DNA from: Magnaporthiopsis rhizophila
Taxonomy: Eukaryota > Ascomycota > Sordariomycetes > Magnaporthales > Magnaporthaceae
Length of the DNA stretch: 64,000 nucleotides
Direction: 5' to 3'
Assembly (NCBI GenBank): GCA_003049465.1
Contig: PYSS01000078.1
Span: 62,001 to 126,000 of the forward strand
The translations under genes and the position numbers were made by a program. Below, piece after piece: positions 21,711 through 34,280 of the stretch (position 1 is its first letter; each line of letters opens with the position of its first letter). A model generated the notes under the pieces. That model saw only the letters and a list, made by a program, of their open reading frames with translations, did no database searches and had not been told where the DNA came from.

Positions 21711-22175
21711 TATTACAAACAGTTCTTTTATTTCTAGGGTAGGGTACGCTAGGAAAGGTATTAAGCAGTATGGTTTTTACAAAATCGCCTTATGCTGGGA
21801 ACTGTATAGTAATAAAAATCTCGATTATTTGCCCAAGGGGGTGCCTTAAAGCTAACTTAAATTAATTAATACCAAAGCTTTAGTTAAAACTATTTAACAC
21901 AATAAAAAATCCTTGCCTTATATACCCGTGGTTTTTCCCTATTTTATCTGTACCGATTCTTGGATCTGTTGCTTTGTCACAAATCCACAAAATCTTGGAT
22001 CTGTTGCTCTGCTACAGATCTACAGAGCCTGATTAGGTAAACGCCCAATCACGTGATTTCTTCGCATAGCCTGGCCTTAGTTACTCGGCCCCTGGCCTTT
22101 ATAACTGCAGGGTAAAGGCGTCCTGCTGGGGGTTAGCCCCAGCCCTTCTATCCCCTGCCAGCTGTGGTCGTAACA
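21711..22175 (-). repeat. 5' LTR of Gypsy copy 2 (465 bp)
   Basis: Plus text begins TATTACAAACAGTTC and ends GGTCGTAACA. It pairs with 14907-15371 at equal length; differences are nearly all transitions. Confidence 0.92.
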
Positions 22176-22549
22176 CCGTTACGCCCAACCAAAGCATTAC
22201 CAAAGCTTTACAAAAAAAGCAGCATATTTTCCAATAAATCTTTACCATTTTTAAAAAACTGTCCATTTAAAAAAAAACACCGGATATATTTAGCAAAAAA
22301 AAGCCTTAATACTAATGCTAAAATTAATTAAAAACCACTCGGATAAATGCATTTAACCAAAGGGCTAAAAAAAACCTTAAGCTGGGCAAATTTTGGGCAT
22401 CCATAAAAAAAAGGCCCCGTAAACCCAAAAAATAACGTGCTAAAATAACAAATATGGGAAAAAGATATTTTATGCTTAAAAATGAAAACGAAATATCCTA
22501 TCGGAGGATTTATATATATAGATTTATATATATACCTATAAGGTGCTAA
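22176..22549 (+). pseudogene. Middle piece of Gypsy copy 3 (gag tail), preceded by CCGTT duplication
   Basis: 22176-22180 is the right CCGTT duplication. The remainder continues the copy 3 gag/linker frame and ends with GCTAA (22545-22549), the left target duplication of Copia copy A. An AT repeat (TATATATATAGATTTATATATATA) lies at 22511-22534. Confidence 0.75.
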
Positions 22550-22848
22550 TATTGGCAGGAGAGGGTTTCTCCTGTTCAGTCGGCTCGGAGATCTCCAAAA
22601 GCGGTAAACAACAATTTTTATAATCTGGGAAAATCCTATTATTATGCACGAGAAGGAAAGAATTTATCTGCCTAAAAAAGGGCAAAAAACTGCCCTTTTA
22701 TCTGCGCGGAGGCGATCGCCCAAAGGGCGATCCGCCGCTTTAACCGCACAGGCCGGTTGGCCCGTGCGGGATCCAAAGGGGCCCAAAGGATCCCTCCATT
22801 CCGTCCTCCTTTTCCGGATCGCACACGCATAAAATGCCTATTCCAATA
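22550..22848 (-). repeat. 3' LTR of Copia copy A (299 bp)
   Basis: Plus text TATTGGCAGGAGAGGG...ATTCCAATA. Contains hairpins GATCGCCC/GGGCGATC (22714-22732) and CCGCACAGGCC/GGCCCGTGCGG (22744-22769), both still GC-rich. It is followed on the interior side by CCGGCAATTTTTC, the complement of a purine-rich tract AAAAATTGCCGG, as expected beside a 3' LTR. Confidence 0.92.
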
Positions 22849-23464
22849 CCGGCAATTTTTCTTTTTGTGCGCGGGCATCCCGGTATTTTATTCCCACAAT
22901 ATAATAGGTTTATCCGGAAATTGTAAGGATTTTCGGAAGCCCCAACAAAAGGGTTTTTACAAGGAAATGCCGGATCCGGTGATAGGGTCTTTTGATAAAG
23001 GAAATAACCGGATCTGGTCATCCGGAACATTTATTTAAAAAAGGGAGCGGCCTTAATAGGCCGGCAACTGAGGCAAAAAAAAATAAGCGCTTTAAAAGGG
23101 CATTCCTGTGCTTTGGGAGCATTAAACTATTAAACCAAAAAATAATAGGAATAGAATGGTACAGGTGCAGATTTTGCGCAGTAAAAGGCTATTTAGCAAA
23201 TCGTTTTAATAAAAAATAATACTAATAATTGCTTTTATAATTTTAAAAGTAAGATTTGCATTTATATAAAAGCATTTCGTTCGCCCCGTTTGTAATCCGG
23301 CCAATCTGCACCGGTAAACCTCACTTATTAACCTATCCTTTTTGTGCCTTATTTGTATGCGCCTTATTATTTAAAATCCCGATCAGTTAATTATTATTTT
23401 ATTAATTATCATTTTTCCCTCCCTTTTTTTCTTTTTTTTCCCTTTTTTTCTTTTTATAACCAAA

Positions 23465-23857
23465 ATGGCTGGTGAAAAAAAAATCATCAAATTCCACGCA
23501 GTTACACAAAAATTATCGTTTTTAAAATTTAAGCCCGATTAATAATCTTTTATCAAATAATAACAAGTTTAAAATTATTGCTTATAATAATTAAATTAAA
23601 AAAAAGCTAGTATCCCGCAAAATTTGGCTGTACCAATATTTCCGGCTTAATTAAACAATCCCTAAATCGGTGCTAACACCGTTAGCACATTAATATTTTG
23701 TTTCGAAAAAACCAAACGCATTTAAATTTTGGATAAATCATTTTTTGCTCCGGCTCCGAATTCTAATCCTATCCTAACCAAAAATCTCGAGTATAATCCT
23801 GCGGTTAACCCTTCCGAAATTATCAATCCTCCTCCAATTAATCCCGATAATATTACA
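23465..23857 (+). pseudogene. 5' part of the antisense accessory frame of Copia copy A
   Basis: Opposite to pol, a frame begins ATGGCTGGTGAAAAAAAA (MAGEKK) and continues, with RIP-like stops, through FFAPAPNSNPILTKNLEYN and PPPINPDNIT, where the Mutator-like insert cuts it. The same ATG context is found in copy B (37477), the D unit (minus 55135) and the D repeat (minus 62361). It resumes at 27239 beyond the insert. No family recognised. Confidence 0.5.
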
Positions 23858-24206
23858 GCCCTGGTGCATAGTATCCTGGTATCCTGCATATGGTAAAATG
23901 GGTTATTTATGGGATTGCTGGGATTATATGGTATATTATCATGGTGGGGTGGGTTTGTTCTCGGTGTCCTGCAGGGTTTGGTTTCAAAATGGGCTAATGT
24001 TAGGATATTATTATATAATAATTTGTGGTTATTTTGTACGCAACCAATCGTATTTGTTTAAACCAAGCACCCTTATCGCAAATGCAACACTATTAATTGT
24101 GATTTACGCATAGCCCTATCGACCATATCGTTAATTATTTTAAATATTGCTAAAATAGGGACACCATTTGGCATTAGTATTTTAAGCAAAATTATTATTT
24201 ATTTAT

Positions 24207-24863
24207 ATGCGTTGCAAACCGCATTTCTATCGTAACAAATTTTTTCCCGTCATTTTTGTATTTTTATTATATCGAACGTATTTTACAAATTTTATAAAAA
24301 TGGATATTTTATTTATTTTTGTTTTAAGGATTATTATTTTTCGAAATGTATTTATAATACCGTTACAGGCGACCAGCTCGGTATTATTGTTTTTATTTCA
24401 ATTGTTTTTTGTACGGGATAATCCGTTTTACAGCCCGCCGTTTTTGCTATTATTATCGGTACTATTAGTTGGTATTAATATAATTTTTATCCTTTTTGTT
24501 TTACCTATCGATTGCTGGTTTTCCTTTTTTTTTGTGCTATTTTTCCGAACAGGAGTTCCTGCAAAAATTGCAGTTTTTTGAGCAAAAGCCTGCAAAATAT
24601 ACGGATTACGATATTTTTCCTTCGGTCGGCCACCATTTTTTTTATTGCTATTATTATTATTGCTCGTGGCTTTTTCGCAATACACTAATACCTTTATTAC
24701 TATTATGGTTTACGGATTTTAAAAAGGCTACCGCCGATATTTCGGTAACCGCCGAGATATTTACAAATTTGCATTTAAAATAACCGCTATTATTGTAACC
24801 AAAAAAAATATTTGCGGTAATTTTGTTGGTTTTGGTGATAGATTTTTGCCCACCTTGATCCAA
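24207..24863 (-). other. Unidentified low-complexity coding-like stretch within the MULE
   Basis: Two overlapping minus frames (24657-24863 and 24428-24685) are hydrophilic. They contain KCKFVNISAVTEISAVAFLK, also found in copy B at 38787-38581 (FKRKFINASVIAEILTVTFS), and an Asn/Lys-rich NNNNSNKKNGGRPKEK run. Conservation between A and B only shows shared descent. The plus frame 24207-24581 is strongly hydrophobic and likely the antisense shadow. It could be a second MULE gene or part of the transposase; unknown. Confidence 0.3.
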
Positions 24864-25479
24864 ATCTAAACAGAATTACCTAATTATAGTTTTATTTTTT
24901 CCGCTACCAAGTTTTATTATGGTTTTAACCGGAGCTTTTTTAAAATAATCCTTTAAAATAAAGGTTTAAATGGAGGTATATGTATTGCGCTTTTGCAATA
25001 TGCATATTATTATATACATTCCTTTTAAGCCAAATATTAAAAATTACTGGAATATATTTAATACCAATACTGGTATTAAAATAATTTTTTTTATTAATAA
25101 AGCTAATAACGAATTTAATATTTTGGAGGGCAATTTTTACCTATTATTTTGGATAAATAAAATTGGGAATATTTTTTTTTTTGATATTTGGCTTTATTTT
25201 TATTATATTATTAATATTAAGTTTTACTAATATATTTTGTTGAACCAGGTTTAGCATTTTATGGTGCATAATATTTTGCAATTTTGGCCAATTAATTTAT
25301 AAATCCTAATAGTTTACAAAACCAAATATTACGGTTTAAATATAAACGGTTTATATTATTATAATAATAATAAGGTTTGGTGCAATATTTATTTTATATT
25401 TTTTTTTTATATGCCATTTTTTATTATAAAGTAGCATTTATATTTTGCGCTTTTTTTTAAGGGTTTTATAAATATGGAT

Positions 25480-26130
25480 ATAAATTTTTGTCGGCCCAAA
25501 ACAAAAATATTTGTTGTAAGGTTTGGTTAATTGGTATTTCGACCCAATTTTTTTGCATCAAAAATATTTATTATTATTTTGGGGTTTGAAAAATATCCTT
25601 TGCTTGCTATAAAGGTGCGGAAAATTAGCTTAATATTATTTTAGTAACAGAATTAATTATAAAAATTTTTTTTTTTTTTTTTTTATTTGTGTTACAAAAA
25701 CTTTCAGCTTTTCCATTTATAAATTTGGTATGCTTTGCCCTTTGCTTTTCATAAACAGGGGCCTTATTATATGCATAAATATACAATTTCCGTCCAACTA
25801 ATTAGTATTTATTTTATTATATCCACATGGATCCTCATTTGCCAAATAAATGCAAAACAACCCCCAACTTTCGAAATATACCTTTTTCAGGTATTTATCC
25901 ATTACTGAAAAATTATTTTGGCACCCCAGCATTTATTTATAATATTTAAGCATATCCTTATTATTTAAAAGTATATTATTAATAACCAAATATTTTTTGG
26001 TGTTATTAAAAAGGGAGGCATTTTAATAGCCGTTTATATAATTATATAAGTTTAAATTTTTAATCTATATTATTTTAAATAATCTGGTTGAACCGTATAA
26101 GCATAATAATTTGGGTCGGCCTGTAATAAA
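25480..26130 (-). pseudogene. MULE transposase C-terminal region (copy A), degraded
   Basis: Counterpart of the open frame minus 39650-40033 in copy B, with many stops here. Contains a run of about 20 T at 25660-25682. See the copy B entry for motifs. Confidence 0.45.
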
Positions 26131-26160
26131 TAATGTTAGCCTTATATTAGCCAAACCGAT

Positions 26161-26183
26161 AAGGGCCCCCCGGGGGCCCCTTT
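26161..26183. repeat. GC-only palindrome in the MULE
   Basis: AAGGGCCCCCCGGGGGCCCC is nearly self-complementary and stands out in AT-rich DNA. Copy B has a related hairpin (AAGGCCCC/GGGGCCCTT at 40139-40159). Confidence 0.7.
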
Positions 26184-26299
26184 AGGGTAAAAGGGTTAAA
26201 CTAAGGCCGTATTCAAGCAAAACACCATAGGGTACTGAAACAAAAACTTAATCCTTATCTTTTTGGGGGTCCCGAAACAAAAAATAAATAAAAAGGGGG

Positions 26300-27020
26300 G
26301 GTTATAATATTATACTTTATTTTTTGTAAAAGTTATCCTGCATTCATTTTATAATCTTTATAAAAAAGTCCCACATTCCGTTTAGTTTGGAACCACTGGG
26401 ATAAATATCCGAAAAATATTATCGGTATAAGCCTTAACGCTATTATAATAAAAAATCAAATCTTATGGTTGGATAGCTTTAAATAAGGCAAAAAAAGCTT
26501 TGCAATCCGTTATTTCCACGGTTTAAAACCAGAAATTTGCTTTAATTTCCTTCCGGAGGCCTTTCGGCTCGGTTATTATTCCGCCGATATAGCAAAACCT
26601 TCCTTTTCATTTATAAAGGTATCTTCACGCCGCAAATTAGTTTTTTATCCAACCAATATTTGGATAAAACCTCCCAATATCGAAATATTTCGGGCTTTTA
26701 ATATTGCGCTTGCAAAACTAATTTCCAATAATGTGAAAATATTTGGTGCCATTTTTATAATTTTTTTGTACGGCATAATATTTGTCAAACTTGAACTTTT
26801 TTACCCTGGTAACAAACTCATCATCGGTAAATAAACATTTCGGATAAATAAAAAAAACTAATCTGGCCGCTAATCGAAAAAAAATATTAGCGGTAGCTGC
26901 AGGGTCGATAATTTTAAAATTATTTAATTCCTGATTTACAGGTAATATTAGTTTTTTTTCCTGCATAAAAGCAGGGGTATCCACTGGTGAAAAAAAAGAT
27001 AAAACGAAAAATGCTGGCAC
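26300..27020 (-). pseudogene. FAR1-like N-terminal region of MULE transposase (copy A)
   Basis: A 100-codon open frame (26718-27020) reads FTDDEFVTRVKKFKFDKYYA, then VQKNYKNGTKYFHIIGN, and continues beyond one stop to WFCKRNIKSPKYFDIGRFYP. The spacing EEF...A.GYAV.....NG resembles the FAR1/WRKY-like DNA-binding region that begins many Mutator transposases. This is a by-eye resemblance, and the Cys/His zinc ligands are not all visible. Confidence 0.45.
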
Positions 27021-27238
27021 GATCTGTGCATCGTGTTAATTTTCGAGATTATCCACAAAAAGGTTAAAGAAAGGAAAAAAAAGGGAATAAAAGGGGAATA
27101 ATATCCCCCAAAATTGGGAGGTGGTAAAATTTATTGCTGCCTGCCCTGCTGCTTGGGATACCAAAAAAAAATTATCATAGGTGTCCTGTCCTTTTTATAC
27201 TTTTCCTCCGCGGATACCAGGGCTGATTTAATATTACA

Positions 27239-28484
27239 AATTTTATTATAATAGCATTGCAAATAATTAAAGCTACGGGCGCTTTTTTAAAATTTGTATT
27301 TAAACCTTTAGGCAATTATTAAAAAAAATAAAAAGTTCCGCATTAAATAAAAAAGGATTGCTTTTTAGCAAATAATTAATATTTTATTAAAAGCAACTTT
27401 TTAATACCAGTTAAATTACAGCAATTTAATGGATAAATAAACCAAACTTATTAATCAGCTTAATAATAATTTTGTTACGCAAAAAAATAAAAGTAAAAAA
27501 AAATCCGCTAAGTTTTTAATTTTCCAATTTTAAAACGGATCTTTCACCAAGCAATATAAGCAGGCCACAATTTATTTTATACTTCCCAAATAATCAAAAT
27601 TTGCTTAAATATAATTATAATTTTTACAAAAACCGGCTAAGATTATCGATCTTATTATCTAACAATCCGGAAATTATCCCAAGCCCAAAACCCCTAAAAA
27701 AAAAGGTAAGGGCAAAATTATCCTCAAAATTCCCGATTATCCTACTATTAGCAGCAAAAATATCAAATTGCCAATTTCAGGCTTCGGCAGGCACAATAAA
27801 AAGGGAAATTTAAGATCGGTCCCATACTTGGAATACCTCAAATCAATTTTGGCCGGTAAAATACCGGAGCTTGATAAAAAAAATAATTATCGGGATCAAA
27901 TCCCAAATAAAAAGCGGTATTGGCTATATGCCTCGGGCCATACATACAAATTTATATAAATTTTCCGATTTTTAAAAGCTTAATTATAAAATTGGGCTAA
28001 TAATTATTTTTAATCCTTCTCTGGTTTTGCGTTTAGCCCTTAAATTTTTTGCAGTATAGCGCCAGGGCAAAAAGGTTCACAAAAAGGTTATAAATTTATT
28101 CCCTGGATTAAATAATTGAAATGCACTTTACTAACAAAAATTATTTAATTGCAAAAATTTAACAAATAAAAAATTATTTATAAAATAATACTAATCTTTA
28201 CCGAAAAAAATAAAAATAAAAATAATTTATCTGCCGAAACAAAAAGTAATTTTTTTATAATAATACAAGTAAAGCATAATACTGCGGGCCGAGCAGCCGC
28301 TTTAAAAATGTAAAATGTTACAGCCCTGATAAGGGTGCATAATAAAAAAGAGAAAAAAAAATAAAAGGAAATTTGGAAATGTGCGTTTCGGAGATTGCAA
28401 TATCGCTTTTTTGCGCTATATTATTTGCTGTTTTTATCGATTATCAAAAGCACGGTTCTATATTATATTACGCTGTATTTTTAA
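27239..28484 (+). pseudogene. 3' part of the antisense accessory frame of Copia copy A
   Basis: Resumes after the MULE. With RIP-like stops it reads LINQLNNNFVTQKNKSKKKS, FTKQYKQATIYFILPK, then an open stretch ISGFGRHNKKGNLRSVPYLE, YLKSILAGKIPELDKKNNY and YWLYASGHTYKFI. Later blocks include TAGRAAALKM. It converges tail-to-tail with pol. Equivalent frames lie in copy B (41440-42500), the D unit (54700-53499, minus) and the D repeat (61950-60750, minus). Possibly an unrecognised structural or captured protein. Confidence 0.5.
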
Positions 28485-28499
28485 AATTTGCAGCTTTTA

Positions 28500-29690
28500 T
28501 TATGGAAAAGAAAAATCGATTTATTATAATCCCTGGCTCTTTTTTATTTCTGATCTCGCTTTATCCATTCCTTAACCCTAATTATCGTTATATTAAAGCT
28601 AATAAAATTCTCCAAAGCCCTGTTTGGCTAATTTTTAGTTATAATATTTGCAGAATTATCTGCTTTTGTAATCCCCCGGATCTTATTAATTTTCCAACCC
28701 TCGTAAAATTCACAAAAAACCATAATATTTATCATAAAGCGCTTTTTTATTATTATCCCAAATTGAACAAAATATTAATATAACGAAAAGCTATCAGTGC
28801 AAATCACCAATTTGCAAAAAAGCAGGTCCAGTTTTTCATTAATCGCTAAAAGCATCGTTCTAAGGACGTAACCCGCATCAAATCCGCTAACCATGCTATA
28901 AATTTTACTGGCAAAAACGCTCCGTATTACCCTTTTGCATTTAACAAAGCTCCAGTGCAATATGTTTCCGGTAATTTGAAAGTTATTTTCCTGCTTTATG
29001 CTGGTTTTAACTCCAAAAATAACCACAAAACCGATTTATAAATTAAAATTTTTATTATTAGCAAAAGATCCGTTTATAAATATAAATAATTTTGCTTTTA
29101 ACAAATCGAATTAAATATAATTTAGGCCTTTATTTGTATTATTGATTTGCCAATGGATATATTTAGTAAATTTTTTAATATCCGTATCCTGCAGTTTTTT
29201 GGTTTGCATAGCCACGGAATAATCGAAAGCGGCTTCCGACTGGTATATCGAACTAATATATGCCCTTTATGCGCGTTGGATAATATATTATTATTGGGTA
29301 TTATTATCCTTATAAAACACAAGCTTAAACCGATTTGCGTATCTTTTTTGCTATATACAAACAGTTATTTTACCGATCACAATTTTGCAATTATTAAAAT
29401 AACCTTTATTGCTAGGGCCTAGGATGGACCTCGGTTTGGCTTTAAAACCTGCCTTTTGAAGGGCAATTTTTTTCTTTTCCATAAACTTTTTGCTATTTAA
29501 GTTTAGCATATTATTAATTTGTATATTAATAATTCCAAAACTTTTACCGATCTTTAAAATAAATAAATAAAAATTATAATCGGAAATAAAACAATTTAAT
29601 TGCTTTTTATAATGCTTTTGGTACATTATAAACCAATGTAATCCGGCTTCAGCCAATCCGTAAAGCGGTTTAATCAAATAAAGCATGGTT
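28500..29690 (-). pseudogene. Copia copy A reverse transcriptase (C-terminal part) and RNase H
   Basis: Open piece minus 29351-29686 reads LIKPLYGLAEAGLHWFIMYQ, SDYNFYLFILKIGKSFGIIN, then IQINNMLNLNSKKF. This is the Copia reverse-transcriptase block that ends in a Y/Q-x-D-D-type motif, here Asn-Asn. Open piece minus 28775-29026 reads CKRVIRSVFASKIYSMVSGF, DAGYVLRTM and LVICTDSFSLY. That is the Copia RNase H region, with the CTDS Asp kept. The plus frame at 28373-28783 is the antisense shadow. Confidence 0.82.
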
Positions 29691-32100
29691 CCAAAAAGGT
29701 ATTATTATTGCAATTCTATAAAAAAGCGCAGGTAAACAGTCTTTTGCAGCTCGGTTTTGGCCTGGGTATATGCTTGGCTAATATTTCGGATTATTAATTA
29801 ATACCTTATAGCCATAAAGGTTAATATAAGCACAAAAATCAAGCATTAGCTGTATTATATAATGTGCTGTATCCTTGTACTATAAATTTTAACTTTTTGT
29901 AAAGATTTGCATTTGTTTTTTTAACCTTTTTAATTATACGTATTCCGAAAATCTTTGCCAATTTATTAATTTGGTATTATGTGATTGGTTTAATTATATT
30001 ATTAACCAGCAAATTGCTAATTTCCTTTTGGTTAAACTGTTCAAAAGGTTTATTTAGGATTATAATTTTTCCAACCTGTCGATAATAAAGCGTTAAGCGT
30101 ATAAACTCCGTTTTTTTTGCGCTTATAAATGCTATTAAAATGTTCAATACCTTAAAATTATACCAAAATCGTCCATATTATTTGGGTGCCGGTTTATCGG
30201 CTGGTGTAACAACCGAAAGTGCCAGTAATTCAGGTACCCTGTGCAGCCTCCCTTATTTACACAAAAAAGGTGGCAACTTTTTAATCTTTGAATTATCCTT
30301 GCTAGTATTTGTTAAACTATCGATTTGCCGTTCTGTATTTTTGCAAAGCTATTTTCGGAGTTGCGGCTGGTTTAAAGCTGGATATTTAAATAATTCCGGC
30401 TGCTTTTTTGGATCTGCTGTTTGCTACTCCTCCGATCTGTAATAAAATTTGCAAATAATACTCCGAAATATTGCTAAACTATTTGGTATGTTTATTATAA
30501 TTTTGTTTTTTGTTACAAATAATATTTTAAATTTTTTTTACCATTTTTATTTTTTTTTGGTAAACAAAAACCTTATTTCCCAAAACAAAAAAACTGGGCA
30601 ATATTTCTGTGGTGCTCGGGTTATTATGCATATTTAAAGCATTATTTACCCTTCGTTTAGCAAAGAATTTGCGCAGCTCTGTTATAATTTTGGTAATTAT
30701 TACCGTTTGTTAAACCTATATTCCAAAAAATGCTAAATTATTATTAAATTGCGGCATAGCACCAAAAATAAGCAAAATAAGGATTAATTTATTAGGCTTT
30801 ATAATACTGTTTAATATTTTAATTGCTTTTTAAAGTGCCAAATCGGGATAAATATTAGGGCATTTTTTTGATTATTTTATAAGCCCGTTAAAAAAGCCCA
30901 TAATACTTTTTAACCTTATTTATCGATTAATATACTTTTATTGGAACCTAATAATATATAATCCCAAAAAGCTTTGTTTTTGCCTGAAATTTATTTGCAG
31001 CAAAATTAATTCCTGCATTATAAAATATAATATTAAACGGGCCAAAATAAATATTAAATTAATAATGCTTAAAAGTTTTTTACGTTTTTTTAACTAATTT
31101 TTTTTTAAAAAATATTATTGCGCTAAACACAATATTTGTATTAATTATATAAAGCACCTATTTATTATTCAGGTATATAATATTAATAATTATTTCGTAA
31201 TTAAAATTAATATTATTTTTAAATATAAATTTAAAGCATTATGGTGCAAAACTTATAGTTTGGCAATAATGGCATACTTAATTAATCATTTGCAAAATAT
31301 CCCGATCTGTTTAATAATTTGCCTAATTCAGTATATACCAAAAGCGATTAACAGAAAAATAACCAAAATATTTGTACAAATGCCTCAGTTTTATTTTTGT
31401 TAAGAAAGGCATTTTTATAATTATTTAATTAGTTAAATATAAGGCGCCTAAATGGTTAACCTTATTAAAAAAAATTATGGGTGGCCTAATCTTTTAATAA
31501 TCGAAATACGTTTACCAAATTTGGTTATAAATTTATTGCGTATATTATTAAAATAAACGCCTAATTGGTCCATATTTTTGAAGCATAGCAAAAAAAAGGT
31601 TTATATTGGAACTATATAAAGAATAATCAATCTGACCAAAATTTTTAGCATAATTTTGCCTAGGCTAAATAGGGTATTTTTTGAGCCAAAATAAATATAA
31701 TATTTAAATTTGCCAATAATTAATTAAAAATTAGGCAAAAAGCATTATAATATTTAAAATCACATAAAACCGGCGATCGAAATTTTGGCCGCTTTTATAT
31801 TTGGAAAAATACCGCATTATTTATTTCTGCTGAAAAGCATATACTGTTATAATACCTGCTTTTAATCGTTTTTGTTCTAATCCTTATTTGTTTATTATGA
31901 AAAATGGGCTTAAATGCAATACCGACAAGCTTTATCGGCAAAATAACTGGTAATAGCAGTAATAAAAAATGTATCGATAATATTTCTCCCTTATTATTAT
32001 TTAACTAATTGCTGGGCTTTAATATTAATTAAACCTATTAATTATTTGCGGATTCCTTATTATCCTTATTGCTATTTTTTTTATATTCGAAAAAGAATTA
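29691..32100 (-). pseudogene. Copia copy A: integrase and start of reverse transcriptase, degraded
   Basis: By alignment with the D unit (50150-52300) this holds the Zn-finger/integrase core and the first part of reverse transcriptase. Minus-strand text is stopped every few codons. The counterpart of the WSISKVKRYYEPFQQAYKII block (see D) lies near 30900-30950. Confidence 0.6.
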
Positions 32101-34280
32101 GGCAAAAAAAAATTTTAATTGCTATATTTTTAGCAAATATTTTTTAGCGCTTTTTTGCGCTGCATTACTTTTCCGGTATATATTGCACTAAATAGCAGCC
32201 ATGCTTGGTACAAACCTAATATTTGCCTTAAAAATTATAAAAATATTTTTTCCGGGGGTTATTATTGTTCCATTTGTTAATATAACGCTTGTTTTTGGGA
32301 TTTTTCCCAAACTTGCATTTAACAAAATAACTGCTATAAATAGCAACATTTTTTTTACCTGCATAATATTGCAAAGTTGAAAGGCCAATCCTTTAAATAT
32401 TTTTTCTAAACATAAAAGGGCCATTTTAAGCTTGGGCATTCTCTGAACTGCACGAAAAATACTTGTAACCAATTAATAATCCTGCTAATAATTGGGGTTT
32501 AAAATTTATTAACAAATTCAAAATTTATCCAAAAAGGTTTAAAATATTTTTATTTTGTTTTTATTTATGCTTATATTTTTAAAATTAATAATTTAAAATA
32601 TAATCGAGCTTTAATTTGTATAATATTATTATTAATTAACCTCCGTATTAAAATATTCCTTAAATTTTAAATAAGTTTTTTTAAAAATGCGTTGCTTATT
32701 TATAACCCGGATAAAATAAATTTCGGCTCAATTTGTAAAAACCAGTAAAAAAAATGCATAAAGCTGTAAAAAGGGGATGCTAAATATTTTATAGGTATTT
32801 GCAAAAATTAGAACCTTATTATCCAAAATATTGTATTATTTTTCGAAATATTTATATATTTTATTATATATATTTCTAAATACTTTTACCAAATTTATAT
32901 TAAACGGTATATTAGCCGTATCCAGCAAAAAAAATATGCGGTACAGGTTAATTATTTAGCTTTTTGTTTATTTATAGGCCAAAATTTTTTAATAATAATA
33001 ACCGGGCATATAGCTTTTTATAATTAAAAACCGGTTTTTCCAATCTGGCAAATCAGGGAAATGGATCCCAATTAATCGATTAATCCCTGGTTTGAATAAT
33101 AACCATTATAAGGTTGCCAAAATCTAATCCTTGTGGTATTTTTTGGAAAAATTAGGGGAATAATTATCCGGAAATTGCTGCCTCGGTTTGGGGATCAGAA
33201 AAAAAAATTAATATTTTGGCCGGTTTTTGTTTTAGTAACAAATTATTCTGTTATAAAAATAATTATCGCATTTTAATTAATGCGCTGATTCGTTTTAAAA
33301 ATTTCCGGTTAACTGTTTTTTGCTAATCTAATAATTATATACCTTTATTTGGGCCGATAATTTTGCGGGCAAAATTATAATTTTAAAAATTTTATCCTTA
33401 TTTTAATAATTTATTATTAAGGGTTTTATTATTTCCCTGATCGCTAGATTTTGGGCATTATCCGTATCCGTTAATAATAAATCCATTTTTTTTAAGCTTT
33501 TCAGGTTTAACCTGCCAGGAATAATAATTCCGCAGTTTGTTAAAAACCTGATAAATATTTTTGGGGCTTTTATATTTAGCCAATTTATATATATAAAATT
33601 CAGGCTATCAAAATTTTCGAAAAAGGCTAAAAAAAATCACCGTATTATTGGCAATTTTTAAGTATAAATTTAATAATTCAAATATTAATTTAATCGTTAA
33701 AAGCGGTTTGAAACCAAGTTTTTAAAATATAATTTTTTTGTTAAAAAAAATTTTTGTTATAAAAATTTATAAACGTTTAGGAAAAATCCAATCCTTTAAA
33801 TAATTTTGTAATATTTTTCGAGGGATAAATCTTTTTTTAATCGGAGTTTTTTTCGGAGCTATTTTTTTATGCTCCGAATATTTTGTTAATAATGCCTATT
33901 TAATTATTAAAACCTTATCGAAATAATTGTAACTATTATTTTGGTAAATAAACGAGCAAATTTCCTCGGGGTAATTTTTTAATCCAAAAGCCTTTAAAAA
34001 TTTAAAAACTGATAATTTAGTTTATTTCGGGGATTATATAACATTTTTTTCTAAATTTGTAAATTTTTTTTAACTGGTCCTAATCTAATTGCTGGGCAGC
34101 GCGGGCCAAAAAAAAGGATTTATTTATTTAGTAAATATGCTATCGAACGGAGGAAAAGCATTCCTTTATTCCTAAATCTTTTACCAACCTTTTTTTAAAT
34201 TTCAAAAATCCAACGGGTAAATGTTTAGCGCTAAATCCTTTGCCTAACCATTTGTATTATCTTTTAATAATACTGATTAA
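32101..34280 (-). pseudogene. Copia copy A: gag and protease region plus leader
   Basis: Minus 32188-32472 is an open 94-codon piece: RAVQRMPKLKMALLCLEKIF, KGLAFQLCNIMQ, then a protease-adjacent NASLGKIPKTSVILTNGTII. The text above it includes the gag-like FIRFL/LLL.NTNN blocks. Immediately inside the 5' LTR is TTAATCAGTATTATT, the presumed primer-binding side. Confidence 0.6.

Larger units (their letters stand above)
14907..22175 (-). mobile_element. Gypsy copy 2, complete, 7269 bp, minus strand, RIP-degraded
   Basis: LTRs of 465 bp each at 14907-15371 and 21711-22175, inside a CCGTT duplication. Read on the minus strand the order is LTR, gag (21650-20900), protease region, reverse transcriptase, integrase, antisense frame, LTR. 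It has the same architecture and length as copy 1 less one 35-bp LTR unit per LTR. It is inserted in the gag of copy 3 and is therefore younger. Confidence 0.93.
23858..27228 (-). mobile_element. Mutator-like (MULE) DNA transposon remnant inside Copia copy A, 3371 bp
   Basis: The insert is bounded by TAATATTACA at 23848-23857 and again at 27229-27238. The empty site (one TAATATTACA) is present in the D units (minus text near 54755-54745). Ends are inversely related: GCCCTGGT at the left and ACCAGGGC near the right. A 9-10 bp duplication is typical of Mutator elements. Minus-strand coding text resembles a MULE: a FAR1-like N-terminal region (26300-27020) and a C-terminal part (25480-26130). 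The catalytic core between them was not recognised. The same insert, 3382 bp, is at the same place in copy B. Confidence 0.65.

Noticed and set aside
22500..22540. AT repeats as telomere or centromere signature
   Set aside because: No TTAGGG arrays; short AT repeats are common in RIP DNA. Whether the block is centromeric or subtelomeric cannot be told.
24207..24581. Hydrophobic plus frame resembling a membrane protein
   Set aside because: Phe/Leu/Ile composition follows from T-rich DNA opposite a Lys/Asn-rich minus frame.
28373..28783. 136-codon plus frame overlapping Copia RNase H
   Set aside because: Most of it is antisense to a recognised pol segment.
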